In this document: positions 36,280 through 44,537 of the stretch, one piece after another
Numbering within the stretch: position 1 is the first letter of the stretch
Layout of the letters: every line of letters starts with the position of its first letter
NCBI RefSeq assembly: GCF_008312935.1
Contig: NZ_VSZO01000001.1
Location: forward strand, 1,488,001-1,552,000
Reading direction: 5' to 3'
Origin: Roseiconus lacunae
GTDB taxonomy: Bacteria > Planctomycetota > Planctomycetia > Pirellulales > Pirellulaceae
Length of the DNA: 64,000 nucleotides
Notes under the pieces: generated by a model
Databases searched by the model: none
What the model saw: the letters and a program-made list of their open reading frames with translations, nothing else
What the model was told of the DNA's origin: nothing
Program-made: the position numbers and the translations under genes

Positions 36280-36882
36280 TCACTTTGCGATTTTGATCGG
36301 CGTTGTTGTTTGCCCGGACGCCCCACCTTCCGATCGATAACCCCAAACGAATTCAAGATTATCTTTGGCTGAATCTTTCAAACGCCCCAGTTGAAATTCG
36401 ATCGTTTTCGTTTGGCCTTCGGCGAGTGGTTCGACCAACCAAGTCAACTCACTCGTTCTGAGACTGATCGCTTCTTTGGTGGCCATGATGATCTCGATAT
36501 CGTTGGAAGGTTTGACAAAGATTTCATATCCATTTTGAAGCTGCATTGAACGATGGGCGACGATGCGAACCAAGATGGTTTTCTCGGATTCGGTGGGCTT
36601 ATCGACGTGCAGTTCCAGCACGTCATCGAGTTTGGTCGTGATGACGTCCTTATCACCGGAATCCGAAGGATCGTCAGAGGCCGTGGCTTTTCGCAGGATT
36701 GGCTCCCAAGCCGGTGCATCGGACTCATTGAGTGCCCAAGTCTCTCCGGTCATTCGATTGAAAAGAAGCGTGTTCTTACCGGTGACAATGATGCGATATT
36801 CAGGTTTGGCTGGAGATTGCTCGGCAAACAATCCAGAGCAAGCTGAGGCCAGCAACAGGCCGATGGCAAGTCGATGGAGCAT
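36280..36882 (-). CDS. secreted protein of unknown function, 200 aa
   Basis: A signal peptide (about residues 1-20, ending SGLFA-EQ) is followed by a beta-strand-rich body. The region near residues 35-58 (NTLLFNRMTGETWALNES) resembles the start of a repeat seen in planctomycete secreted proteins where a metabolic value is displayed next to W-x-L. The rest has no recognised motif. ATG 36882 is chosen because the signal peptide starts there. Confidence 0.7.
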   Translation of the reverse strand: MLHRLAIGLLLASACSGLFAEQSPAKPEYRIIVTGKNTLLFNRMTGETWALNESDAPAWEPILRKATASDDPSDSGDKDVITTKLDDVLELHVDKPTESEKTILVRIVAHRSMQLQNGYEIFVKPSNDIEIIMATKEAISLRTSELTWLVEPLAEGQTKTIEFQLGRLKDSAKDNLEFVWGYRSEGGASGQTTTPIKIAK

Positions 36883-37040
36883 ACGAATGTTCCGTTGGGG
36901 ATGAAACACGAGTGGATGTGACCGACATGTCCCATCCGAACACTCAGGTTATCAGATTGGCCACGACGAATCGCGAATACCGCAAGTTTTCGATTTGCCC
37001 GACGGACAATTCATCGCCTCGGTGCTCAAGTTCCCACGGG

Positions 37041-37976
37041 CTACGCGAACGCTTGCCGCAATGTTTCTAAGCTTTTCGGGATCGCGGTTTCGTGCTCTTC
37101 CTTGCCTTCGAATTCCAGTGAGATGTACCCTTGGTAGTCGACCTCGCGAAGGATACTGGCGACACGATCGTAATCGATGTCCAGCGTGTACCACGTTCCG
37201 CCGCCGAAGTAGGTTTTCGCTTGAACGAAGACGGCCTTCGGGGCCATGATCTTGTATTGTTCGTATTGGTTTTCCAGAAAGTTTCCCGTGTCCAAAGTTG
37301 CTTGTAGCCACGGTGAATCAATCGCATCGATGATTCGCACGACGGCGTCGGCATTTCGTCCGATGCCCCAGTGGTTTTCCAACCCCAATGTGACACCACA
37401 TCGTTCGGCGGCGGGCAAGCATTTTTCCAAGCTATCGATCACCCAACCAAAGGCGTCTTCGTCGGTGTAGCCGTCCAGTCGAGGTTCGATGCCTTTGTTG
37501 GCCATCAAGGTGTCGAAATCTTTGCTCGTTCCCCAACGCCCCGTATTCACTCGGATCGTTGGAATCCCCATCGCATAAGCCATCTCGATGCAATCGATGG
37601 TGTGCTGGATGTTTTCTTGACGTTGCTCGGCACCGGGGAAGACAAAACTTTGGTGCGTCGAGAACCCACAAAGATCGAGACCGTTGATAAACGCCCGTTG
37701 TTTAATCTTTTGTAGCGCGGCCGGTGAGGTGTCTTGCATTTGAACATGCAGGATTTCTACACCATCAAATCCGGCTTCCGAGGCTAGGTCGATGCACTTT
37801 TCGATCGTCAGTTTACTGTCGTCACGGTATCGCCAATACGAGTAGGTCGAGACGGCAATCCGATTCGGTCGTGAAGTCGCTGTCGTAGGTTTCGCGGTTG
37901 CGACCGATGCGGAAGCGAGTGTGCTAAGCGAGGCGGCGCCGGCGGCGGTCAAGAGATCACGTCGATGAAGTTTCAT
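37041..37976 (-). CDS. Tat-exported sugar phosphate isomerase/epimerase-fold protein
   Basis: A 311-aa TIM-barrel protein of the AP_endonuc_2 / xylose-isomerase-like type. It starts with a Tat-like signal (MKLHRRDLLTAAGAASL). Barrel blocks include FDGVEILHVQM, GLENHWGIGRNADAVVRIID (typical LENHW metal site), LQATLDTGNFLEN and ISLEFEGKEEHETA with likely metal-binding Glu, His and Asp. Its ATG overlaps the stop of the upstream gene by 4 nt (ATGA), so it is translationally coupled. Planctomycetes have many exported relatives; substrates are mostly unknown. Confidence 0.88.
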   Translation of the reverse strand: MKLHRRDLLTAAGAASLSTLASASVATAKPTTATSRPNRIAVSTYSYWRYRDDSKLTIEKCIDLASEAGFDGVEILHVQMQDTSPAALQKIKQRAFINGLDLCGFSTHQSFVFPGAEQRQENIQHTIDCIEMAYAMGIPTIRVNTGRWGTSKDFDTLMANKGIEPRLDGYTDEDAFGWVIDSLEKCLPAAERCGVTLGLENHWGIGRNADAVVRIIDAIDSPWLQATLDTGNFLENQYEQYKIMAPKAVFVQAKTYFGGGTWYTLDIDYDRVASILREVDYQGYISLEFEGKEEHETAIPKSLETLRQAFA

Positions 37977-38545
37977 GGTACTTTCGGGGCTGAAGGACTG
38001 GTGATGCGTTCCGATTGGGACAACGGAAGAACTTTTTTGTCGTGGCTTAGAAGCAATCGTTGTTGGACGATTCGGGCCACCTGCACAAGGTCTTCGGGGC
38101 GGTCGGCGATCATCGCGACGCCAAGTTCTTGAATCATCAGTCGTAGCTGGTACGACCATGTTCCCACGGGTGGGGTTGCGGCGGGTGGGGTTGCGGCGAG
38201 TGGGGCTCCCGCGGATCGGTCGATCGCCACGAACTGCAATACATCATGATGGCTGACGGCGACCTGTGCGATCGAAAGTGAGACGGCGGAGCTATTCGCG
38301 GCATTCATTTCCCAAAGCACAAATCCTTGCCCGTTAGCATGATTCGCTGTTTGGTTGGCGGTGGCGATCGCCGAGCGTACATAGGATGCGTCGACCGCGC
38401 GGACGTCACAAGTCATCGTCGTCTGCGCCGTTGGGTCATCGGCGGCTGCGTGGGCGAATGCGCCGACAAACCGACGTGCGGCGTTGAACCAACGTCGATT
38501 CGTCGCGGCAACGTAAAACGGGACCGGGTTCAATCGAAACTCCAC
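37973..38545 (-). CDS. hypothetical protein, 190 aa
   Basis: No signal peptide and no recognised family. The N-terminal half is Ala-rich with VPFYVAATNRRWFNAARRFVGAFAHAAA. The middle has SLSIAQVAVSHHDVLQFVAID. A short tandem repeat (about 38168-38200, 15-bp units) encodes AATPPAATPP as a linker before a helical C-terminus (MIQELGVAMIADRPEDLVQVARIV). It lies between a regulator gene (22-nt gap) and an exported isomerase-fold gene (4-nt overlap), so it is probably part of one operon. Confidence 0.68.
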   Translation of the reverse strand: MEFRLNPVPFYVAATNRRWFNAARRFVGAFAHAAADDPTAQTTMTCDVRAVDASYVRSAIATANQTANHANGQGFVLWEMNAANSSAVSLSIAQVAVSHHDVLQFVAIDRSAGAPLAATPPAATPPVGTWSYQLRLMIQELGVAMIADRPEDLVQVARIVQQRLLLSHDKKVLPLSQSERITSPSAPKVP

Positions 38546-38567
38546 AACGGCGATGGCAAATCGGGTG

Positions 38568-39929
38568 CTACAGTGAATACGATTCTAACTTTCGCAGCAA
38601 TCGTGCGCGAGAAATATTCAATCGCCTCGCCGCTTCGGCTCGATTTCCGTCGGCCGACTCCACTGTCGACAGGATCAACTGACGTTCGAAGTCGGCGACC
38701 ACTTGATCCAAATCGATCGGCTCAGATTCGGTGGACACCACGGTGGGCTGATAAGATCGTATCGCCAGCGGCAGATCTTCGGGGGCAATCGCAGAATGGC
38801 GTGCGGCGCGAATCGCGTGCCGAATGGCTTGGTCAAGTTCGCGGAAATTGTCTGGCCAGGGGTATAGCACCAACGCATCGAGTGCCGCCGAAGAGAACCG
38901 GTCAGCGTTGCCTTCTCCGGTCGCGCGGCGTCGGTCAAGTAGCGACGTCGCGATCAATGGGACATCCTTGATTCGGGCGGCGAGCGAGTTCAATCGCAAA
39001 CGTAGCCCACAAAAGCGGTCTTGCAACCGATCGACCACCTGGTTCGCTATGGTTTCGTCTTGGCTGTCCGGGTCGGTGTCATCGTCGGTCGTCAGATGGG
39101 TGATGGAGGTCAGTCCGATTAACCGCAAGCGATCGCCGTGGGTTTCGAGATGGTCGATCAGACGCTGTTGAGCTTCGACGACGGTTGCGTCCATATCACG
39201 CAAGATCACGCTCGCATTCTTACCGTCGGCGAGATGATGAAGGATCGGCCCTAGGCTTGCATCGAGCAGTTCCGCGTCCATGAGCGAGCCTTCGACAACC
39301 ACCACCGGTTCCGAAGGCGCGGACCGATCGTGGATTGTGCGCGCGATCGCTTCCTCAAGGCATCCCGGAGGGGATTCGATCAGAACATCACTGCGGAGTT
39401 CGCCGGCAAGTTTTAGTTGTCGTCGCAGCCTGATGGCGACTTTGGAGTCACCGAGCGTGACGAGCGACGCCACATCGGAATGGTGACGACGCCATGTATC
39501 GACACGTTGGCGAAGCAGGCGGGCGAGTTCGACATCGCCGTCGTAGCCGGCGTCATTAAACTGACCGGCGACTGCCAGCACGATGGCATCTTCGCGATGA
39601 CCGAGTTTGACAAAGCGGGTCTCCATCGCGGTGAACTGGCGGGCGCGTTTACCCGTCATCGATGGCTGTACCAATAAGGACGCCGATCCACGATTGGAAA
39701 TCCCTGGCGGCGGGGCCAACGACGCGGCAAGAAAGTCAAGAGGATCGTCACTGATCGAGGCGCCGGCAACACATGATCGCCCGACAAGCATTTCGGGTTC
39801 GATCGACAACCAGTCACCGACGCTGCCGGAAAGGTACGCCAGTTTGCCGTCCGGGCCGATCACCCAAAAGGGATCGGCGGCTTTATCGATCAGGCGACTC
39901 AGTGGCCGAATGCTGGTGCTGGTCGCCAT
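38568..39929 (-). CDS. NtrC-like regulator with degenerate AAA+ site, PAS and Fis HTH
   Basis: A 453-aa protein laid out as a sigma-54 enhancer-binding protein. A PAS-like domain (about 12-60, ADPFWVIGPDGKLAYLSG) comes first, then a AAA+ domain (about 160-380), then a Fis-type HTH (NRAEAARRLNISRARLLRKL, C-terminal). The AAA+ core is altered: the Walker A region reads ESPPGCLEEAIARTIH instead of GESGTGKE, Walker B reads VILRDMD, and no GAFTGA loop is visible. The YPWPDNFRELDQAIRHA block that follows the sensor region in true NtrC proteins is kept. It therefore probably binds DNA but cannot drive sigma-54 in the normal way. Confidence 0.83.
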   Translation of the reverse strand: MATSTSIRPLSRLIDKAADPFWVIGPDGKLAYLSGSVGDWLSIEPEMLVGRSCVAGASISDDPLDFLAASLAPPPGISNRGSASLLVQPSMTGKRARQFTAMETRFVKLGHREDAIVLAVAGQFNDAGYDGDVELARLLRQRVDTWRRHHSDVASLVTLGDSKVAIRLRRQLKLAGELRSDVLIESPPGCLEEAIARTIHDRSAPSEPVVVVEGSLMDAELLDASLGPILHHLADGKNASVILRDMDATVVEAQQRLIDHLETHGDRLRLIGLTSITHLTTDDDTDPDSQDETIANQVVDRLQDRFCGLRLRLNSLAARIKDVPLIATSLLDRRRATGEGNADRFSSAALDALVLYPWPDNFRELDQAIRHAIRAARHSAIAPEDLPLAIRSYQPTVVSTESEPIDLDQVVADFERQLILSTVESADGNRAEAARRLNISRARLLRKLESYSL

Positions 39930-39951
39930 CGGTGCTCGCCGCGGTTACCGC

Positions 39952-40275
39952 TTAAAAGACGTCCAAGATGAAATGGTGACCGCTATGATAACGGCGATTG
40001 CTGGGGTAGTAGTTGTGCCACTTCTTGTTGTAGACCGGGATCCGCATTTCTTGCGGATAGCGGTGATACATGCTGTCCGCACTTCGGTAGTACTCTTGGC
40101 CCCAGAAATTTTGGGGATAGTAAACGTACGGGTAATGATAAAAGCGATTCCAATCGCGAGTGCTAGCACTGCCGCCCCAAGCCTGGCCATAGGCCCGCTG
40201 GTCGGCAGACGCTTGATCGGCAAGCATGAACGCCGATGCAGCCAGGACGGCGACGATGATCAATTGACGAAGCAT
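39952..40275 (-). CDS. small secreted Tyr-rich protein, 107 aa
   Basis: A signal peptide (about residues 1-24, ending ADQASA-DQ) is followed by a short mature protein extremely rich in Tyr, His, Trp and Arg (RFYHYPYVYYPQNFWGQEYY, then YHSGHHFILDVF). Related short secreted proteins occur in Rhodopirellula; some database entries call them calmodulin-binding proteins, which is not supported by the sequence. The gene lies 22 nt upstream of the NtrC-like regulator on the same strand. Confidence 0.72.
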   Translation of the reverse strand: MLRQLIIVAVLAASAFMLADQASADQRAYGQAWGGSASTRDWNRFYHYPYVYYPQNFWGQEYYRSADSMYHRYPQEMRIPVYNKKWHNYYPSNRRYHSGHHFILDVF

Positions 40276-40704
40276 TGCTGCTTTCCCCCTAGGTCAGCCT
40301 CAGTGAGCCGGGCGTCGACCGTGACGCAGGCCATCGGTGGGCTTAGTTGATGGTTAATTCCAAAGTGTCCGCCCCCTGTGAATCCGGTGATCGATGTACG
40401 GGCACCGTGACACCTCTTCCCAGGCTTGGCGAATCGCGAACCTTCGAACCTATCGGCAATTTTGGCTGGACGGGTTGAGTCGATCGTAGGGCGAATTCCG
40501 GGAGAATCGACTTCAGGGTTCGCAGGGAACCTGTTTTCCACCTATGATTAAAGTACCGGCCGATCGCAGGATTGCGTTTTAACCGCATCGATGACCGACT
40601 CGTCCGCCACCCACCCTTCCCGCACACTTTCGTCACGCCTGGGAAAACCCCGCTGGTTTTGACACCAGAGACTGGTTCAGACACCAGAAACACGGAAAAC
40701 ATTG
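40276..40704. other. 429-nt divergent intergenic region
   Basis: No gene is supported. The region lies between two divergent genes and should hold both promoters. I see no clear palindrome or riboswitch. Confidence 0.4.
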
Positions 40705-42168
40705 ATGATTAGGCAAACCTATCGAACTTTGACGGCTGCGGTCATGATCGCAGCGATCGCAATCGGACCGATCGCGTCTGCGTGCCCGTTTTGCGAGTCG
40801 GTTCAGCAAACAATCCGTCAGCAATCTGAAACGATGGACGCCGTCGTGATTGCATCAAGCTTGGACGGCGAATTGACCCGGAACCTCACCACCGGCGTCG
40901 TCAAAATGAAGGTCGAGAAGGTCCTCAAAGGCGGCGAGCATGTTAAAGCGGGCCAAACCGTCGACGCAATTTACTTTGGTAAAGTCGAAGTCGGGCGACG
41001 TTTCCTTCTCTCCGGTGTCGACCCGCCGAACCTGCAGTGGTCGTGCCTGCCGGTGAACGAACGCAATGAAGAGTACATCGTTAAAGCGACCGAGATCGAA
41101 GACGATCCGGTTGCCCGGCTGCGTTTCTTTCGGCAGTACCTTGAAGACGAAGATCCGTTAATTTCACGTGACGCCTACGACGAGTTTGCCTCGACGCCCT
41201 ACGAAGAAATCTCCAAAATCGGCCCCGACATGGACCACGATCGACTGATCAAATGGGTTCAAGAACCCGAAATGGGTGTCGACCGCAAGCGACTCTATCT
41301 CACCATGCTGGGGATCTGTGGTAGCGAGAAAGACGTGCCAATGCTCGAAGAGATGCTGAAGAACCCAACCAAAAGCGTCTCCAATGGACTGGACGCGTTG
41401 ATCGCTTGCTATCTGACGCTCTCCGGTGAGAAAGGTCTGCCACTGATCAATGAGCTTTATATTGCAAACAAGAAAGCTCAGTTCTCGCACACCTATGCCG
41501 CCATCATGGCGTTGCGGTTCCATGGGACCGAAGGCAACGTGATTCCTCGGAGTGCACTCTCTGAATCGTTACACAAAATTCTCGAACGCGAGCAACTCGC
41601 CGATATGGTGATTCCCGATTTGGCCAAATGGCAAGATTGGAGTCAGATCGATCGGCTGACGAAACTGTTCAAGGAAGTCGATCCGAAGGATAATTGGCTT
41701 CGTGTTCCGGTGATCAATTACATGCGTGCGTGTCCGCTGCCTGAAGCCGCCAAGGCGCTGAAGGAATTCGAGAAAATCGATCCCGAAGCAGTTCGCCGAG
41801 CAAAAGCATTCTTTCCCGCACCGGTTCCGGTTCGGCCCAAAGCTGACGAGGAATCGACCACGCAGATCAACTCACCTGAAAACCCCAGTAGTGTGGCCGA
41901 GAGCACGTCCGGCGAACCGGTCCTGTCGGTGGCAAAGCCGACCGATCATCCGGCGACCGAACCCCGTCTCGGCACACGCTATGCAGCCGCAATGGCTAAC
42001 CAAACTCCCGCACTCAGTGGCATCGTTGCACAACAGAGCGACCTGACCGAAGCGTCGAACCCTTGGGAGTTCGCTTGCGTACTGTTGGTTTCATTGGCAA
42101 GCTTGGTCATCATGGTCTTCCTGGTGCTTACCGGAGGACCCGTGGTTGATCCCAAGCCTGAAAACTAG
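40705..42168 (+). CDS. exported protein with CPFC motif, HEAT-like repeats and C-terminal membrane helix
   Basis: A 487-aa protein. The signal peptide (about residues 1-25) ends just before A-C-P-F-C, placing a close Cys pair at the mature N-terminus. A beta-rich domain (about 45-110) precedes a helical region with repeat-like character (about 120-350). A Pro/Ser/Thr-rich linker (about 365-445) leads to a C-terminal membrane helix (about 455-478). ATG 40705 is used; a TTG directly precedes it. It is followed by two genes, each with a CC motif. Function unknown. Confidence 0.78.
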   Translation: MIRQTYRTLTAAVMIAAIAIGPIASACPFCESVQQTIRQQSETMDAVVIASSLDGELTRNLTTGVVKMKVEKVLKGGEHVKAGQTVDAIYFGKVEVGRRFLLSGVDPPNLQWSCLPVNERNEEYIVKATEIEDDPVARLRFFRQYLEDEDPLISRDAYDEFASTPYEEISKIGPDMDHDRLIKWVQEPEMGVDRKRLYLTMLGICGSEKDVPMLEEMLKNPTKSVSNGLDALIACYLTLSGEKGLPLINELYIANKKAQFSHTYAAIMALRFHGTEGNVIPRSALSESLHKILEREQLADMVIPDLAKWQDWSQIDRLTKLFKEVDPKDNWLRVPVINYMRACPLPEAAKALKEFEKIDPEAVRRAKAFFPAPVPVRPKADEESTTQINSPENPSSVAESTSGEPVLSVAKPTDHPATEPRLGTRYAAAMANQTPALSGIVAQQSDLTEASNPWEFACVLLVSLASLVIMVFLVLTGGPVVDPKPEN

Positions 42169-42224
42169 GTTCGAATGAGACCCGTTTCGCAACTAATCCC
42201 TGCAGCGGAATTTAGACGTTAGTG

Positions 42225-42902
42225 ATGGCTACCACCGAATTTCAAATGTCAAATACCGCCGACGTGGCGGACTTTCCCTATCGGGCACTCAGCCGAGGCG
42301 CAATCGTTTCGGTCATACTGATGGTTGTCGGATTGATTGGCCTGATCCCAACCTTTGAAATGCTGCTCGTGTTCACGATACCGGGTGCATTGTGTGGTTT
42401 GATGGCGATTCGCTCGATTCGCCGCTACCCGGATGAATTCAGCGGTCTTGGGCTCGCAAAATTCGCGCTGCTCACCAACCTTGTATTGCTGGTCGGAGGT
42501 GTTTCAATGCACACCTACGTTTATTTGACCGAGGTGCCCCCGGGGCATGTACGGGTCCCGTTTTCCCAGCTGATTTTTGAAGCCGAACCCGATCGGCCGA
42601 CCGAGGCGGCGTTGGAACTCGACGGAAAAGACGTCTTTATCAAAGGCTACATTCATCCGTCCAGTGGCGGCGGAATGCTTCGTCAGTTCGTTCTCGTCGG
42701 TGACCTGGGGACCTGCTGTTTCGGCGGCCAGCCGAAGAGCAGCGAGATGATTGAGGTCACCTTGACGGGCGGCGAAACTGTCAAGGGAGGCATGACTCGA
42801 CGAAAACTCGCCGGGAAATTCATTCTCAATCGAATTCCCCAGAACCGAACCGATTTTGACAACGCGGTGTTTTATCGGATAAAGGGAAGCTCGGTGAACT
42901 AG
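42225..42902 (+). CDS. membrane protein with C-terminal DUF3299-like domain
   Basis: A 225-aa protein. Two membrane segments (about residues 25-70, GAIVSVILMVVGLIGLIPTF and following) and a third (about 83-103) resemble a DUF4190-type membrane module. A periplasmic C-terminal domain follows, with FIKGYIHPSSGGGMLRQFVLV and a CC pair in DLGTCCFGG. This segment aligns by eye with the DUF3299 protein encoded next (LRGYILP, KQFVLV, ECCFG). A GTG precedes ATG 42225. Same strand as its neighbours. Confidence 0.8.
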   Translation: MATTEFQMSNTADVADFPYRALSRGAIVSVILMVVGLIGLIPTFEMLLVFTIPGALCGLMAIRSIRRYPDEFSGLGLAKFALLTNLVLLVGGVSMHTYVYLTEVPPGHVRVPFSQLIFEAEPDRPTEAALELDGKDVFIKGYIHPSSGGGMLRQFVLVGDLGTCCFGGQPKSSEMIEVTLTGGETVKGGMTRRKLAGKFILNRIPQNRTDFDNAVFYRIKGSSVN

Positions 42903-42975
42903 CGCGTCGACGGTCCAACACCGTTGCAGTGGCTCGCGCTACCCGCCTCACAACCTCCTACCCACCGACGCAACG

Positions 42976-43509
42976 ATGACCAACCAGCCGATCGCGATCC
43001 TCTCGATCGTTTTCTTGACCGCGATGTGTTCGTTGCCTGCATTAGGCCAGGAACCCAAGAAAAAGGTTCCCCTTCGCCTGAGCACAGAGGCACAGCTTGC
43101 GAAAGGCGAAATCAACTTCGACGATTTGAAGTTTGATATCGAGAAAGACGCCGCCTTCGATGACTCGATGTGGACCAAGCGGTTGAAGCGTCTGGACAAA
43201 AAGAAGGTGAAGCTACGTGGCTACATTTTGCCGCAAAGTGTTTTTCAGCAAAACGGGATCAAGCAATTCGTACTGGTGCGGGACAATCAGGAATGCTGTT
43301 TTGGTCCTGGTGCTGCGTTGTATGATTGTGTCTGGGTCAAAATGACTGGCGACAATACGGCCGAATTTTCTACCCGGCCGGTCACCGTCGAAGGCCAGTT
43401 TCACCTCGACGATGAATCGTTCAAGTACCCCGGCGGAACGGGACCGCCGCAAGCTCCCAATGCGACTCACATGGCCGTCTTTCGCATTGACGGTGTCGAA
43501 GTCGACTGA
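42976..43509 (+). CDS. secreted DUF3299-family protein
   Basis: A 177-aa exported protein with a signal peptide (about residues 1-24, ending ALG-QEP). The DUF3299 core is KKVKLRGYILPQSVFQQNG, KQFVLVRDNQECCFGPG and a strand-rich C-terminus. The CC pair in ECCFG matches the CC pair of the previous protein. DUF3299 proteins are periplasmic and often sit beside transporter or lipid-modifying genes; their function is not established. The gap to the upstream gene is 73 nt. Confidence 0.83.
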   Translation: MTNQPIAILSIVFLTAMCSLPALGQEPKKKVPLRLSTEAQLAKGEINFDDLKFDIEKDAAFDDSMWTKRLKRLDKKKVKLRGYILPQSVFQQNGIKQFVLVRDNQECCFGPGAALYDCVWVKMTGDNTAEFSTRPVTVEGQFHLDDESFKYPGGTGPPQAPNATHMAVFRIDGVEVD

Positions 43510-43738
43510 AAGACCGTTTCGGTTGCATCATCCGATCATGCTAGCTTGCGTCTCGACCGGGGATTGAGGTTCGGGAGATCAGCCGACGAGCATTGTCCAA
43601 TCCCGGTTGTTGTCAGGAACCGTGGCTAACGCCGTTCGGCTGATGGCAATGATCGACGAAACGCCAGCGTCAGGCCTGCGGCACAAGAATGGGCTCGCAT
43701 CGATTACCGGTAGGTTCGCTTGCAATCACCGGGACGTG

Positions 43739-44257
43739 CTAAACCAGTCGCAGCGGTGTGATCCGTTCGGCGCCTTCGGCCAGTAACAATGTGCTGCCTC
43801 GCGGCATGGTCTCGATAAAACGACGGAGGAGTTCGTTGACTTGCCCAGGCCAACAGTAGGCATAGACCACCTCCGCACCGGTTTTCATTTTCGGACTGAT
43901 TTGTAAATCCAAGTAGCTGCCTTGGGTGACGTGCGCATCGATCGAATGCGATTGGAACAAACCTCGGGAACGATGGACCAGTTCTTCGTCAATTTCGATT
44001 CCGCTGGCAGACTTTCCGAGGAGCGCCGCGATACCGACCCCAATTCCGATTCCGCTGCCCCATTCGCAGTAGCTGCGGCCGGGTGTCGATCGAATGTAGC
44101 CGTAGAGTACCTCGGGGTTGCTGGGGACGTAGTCAAAACAGTCCACGCCCTTGGCCCTTGTTGCGGCAGCGGCAATCCAAGCCGCGATGTTCTCCGGGAG
44201 GGGCCCGAATTGGGGTTCGAGCAGAATCGGTTCAAGATTCATCGCGACAAGTGACAT
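43739..44257 (-). CDS. class I SAM-dependent methyltransferase-like protein
   Basis: A 172-aa protein with a Rossmann-type SAM-binding motif I, SYCEWGSGIGIGVGIAALLG (residues 62-81), followed by a motif II acid (GIEIDEELV). A later VVYAYCWPGQVNELLRRF block resembles motif IV with YCWPG replacing the usual D-x-F-Y or PPY. It is short for this fold. Substrate unknown. It stands alone on the minus strand. Confidence 0.72.
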   Translation of the reverse strand: MSLVAMNLEPILLEPQFGPLPENIAAWIAAAATRAKGVDCFDYVPSNPEVLYGYIRSTPGRSYCEWGSGIGIGVGIAALLGKSASGIEIDEELVHRSRGLFQSHSIDAHVTQGSYLDLQISPKMKTGAEVVYAYCWPGQVNELLRRFIETMPRGSTLLLAEGAERITPLRLV

Positions 44258-44537
44258 CGGACTTCTTTCGGTTGGCGGTTTTCGTAGTTGTGTAGCTATC
44301 CTCGTTGCCCGTAGCGAGAAGTTGCGATCGATTTCCCCGGTGGCGGAGAATCCTCAGTCAAATCGCTCACCGTCTGGTGCATTGCCGGTGCCAGGAATCG
44401 TTTGTGCGCCGTCAACCTTTGAGATTACGATTAGCCGCATGGCGTTCCCCACGATTTCGGTGCAGTAACCGGGGCGGACGCCCGTCGGCTGATGAGCCGA
44501 ACCCGAACATTGGGTCTAGAAAGTACCCAGGTTGGCA

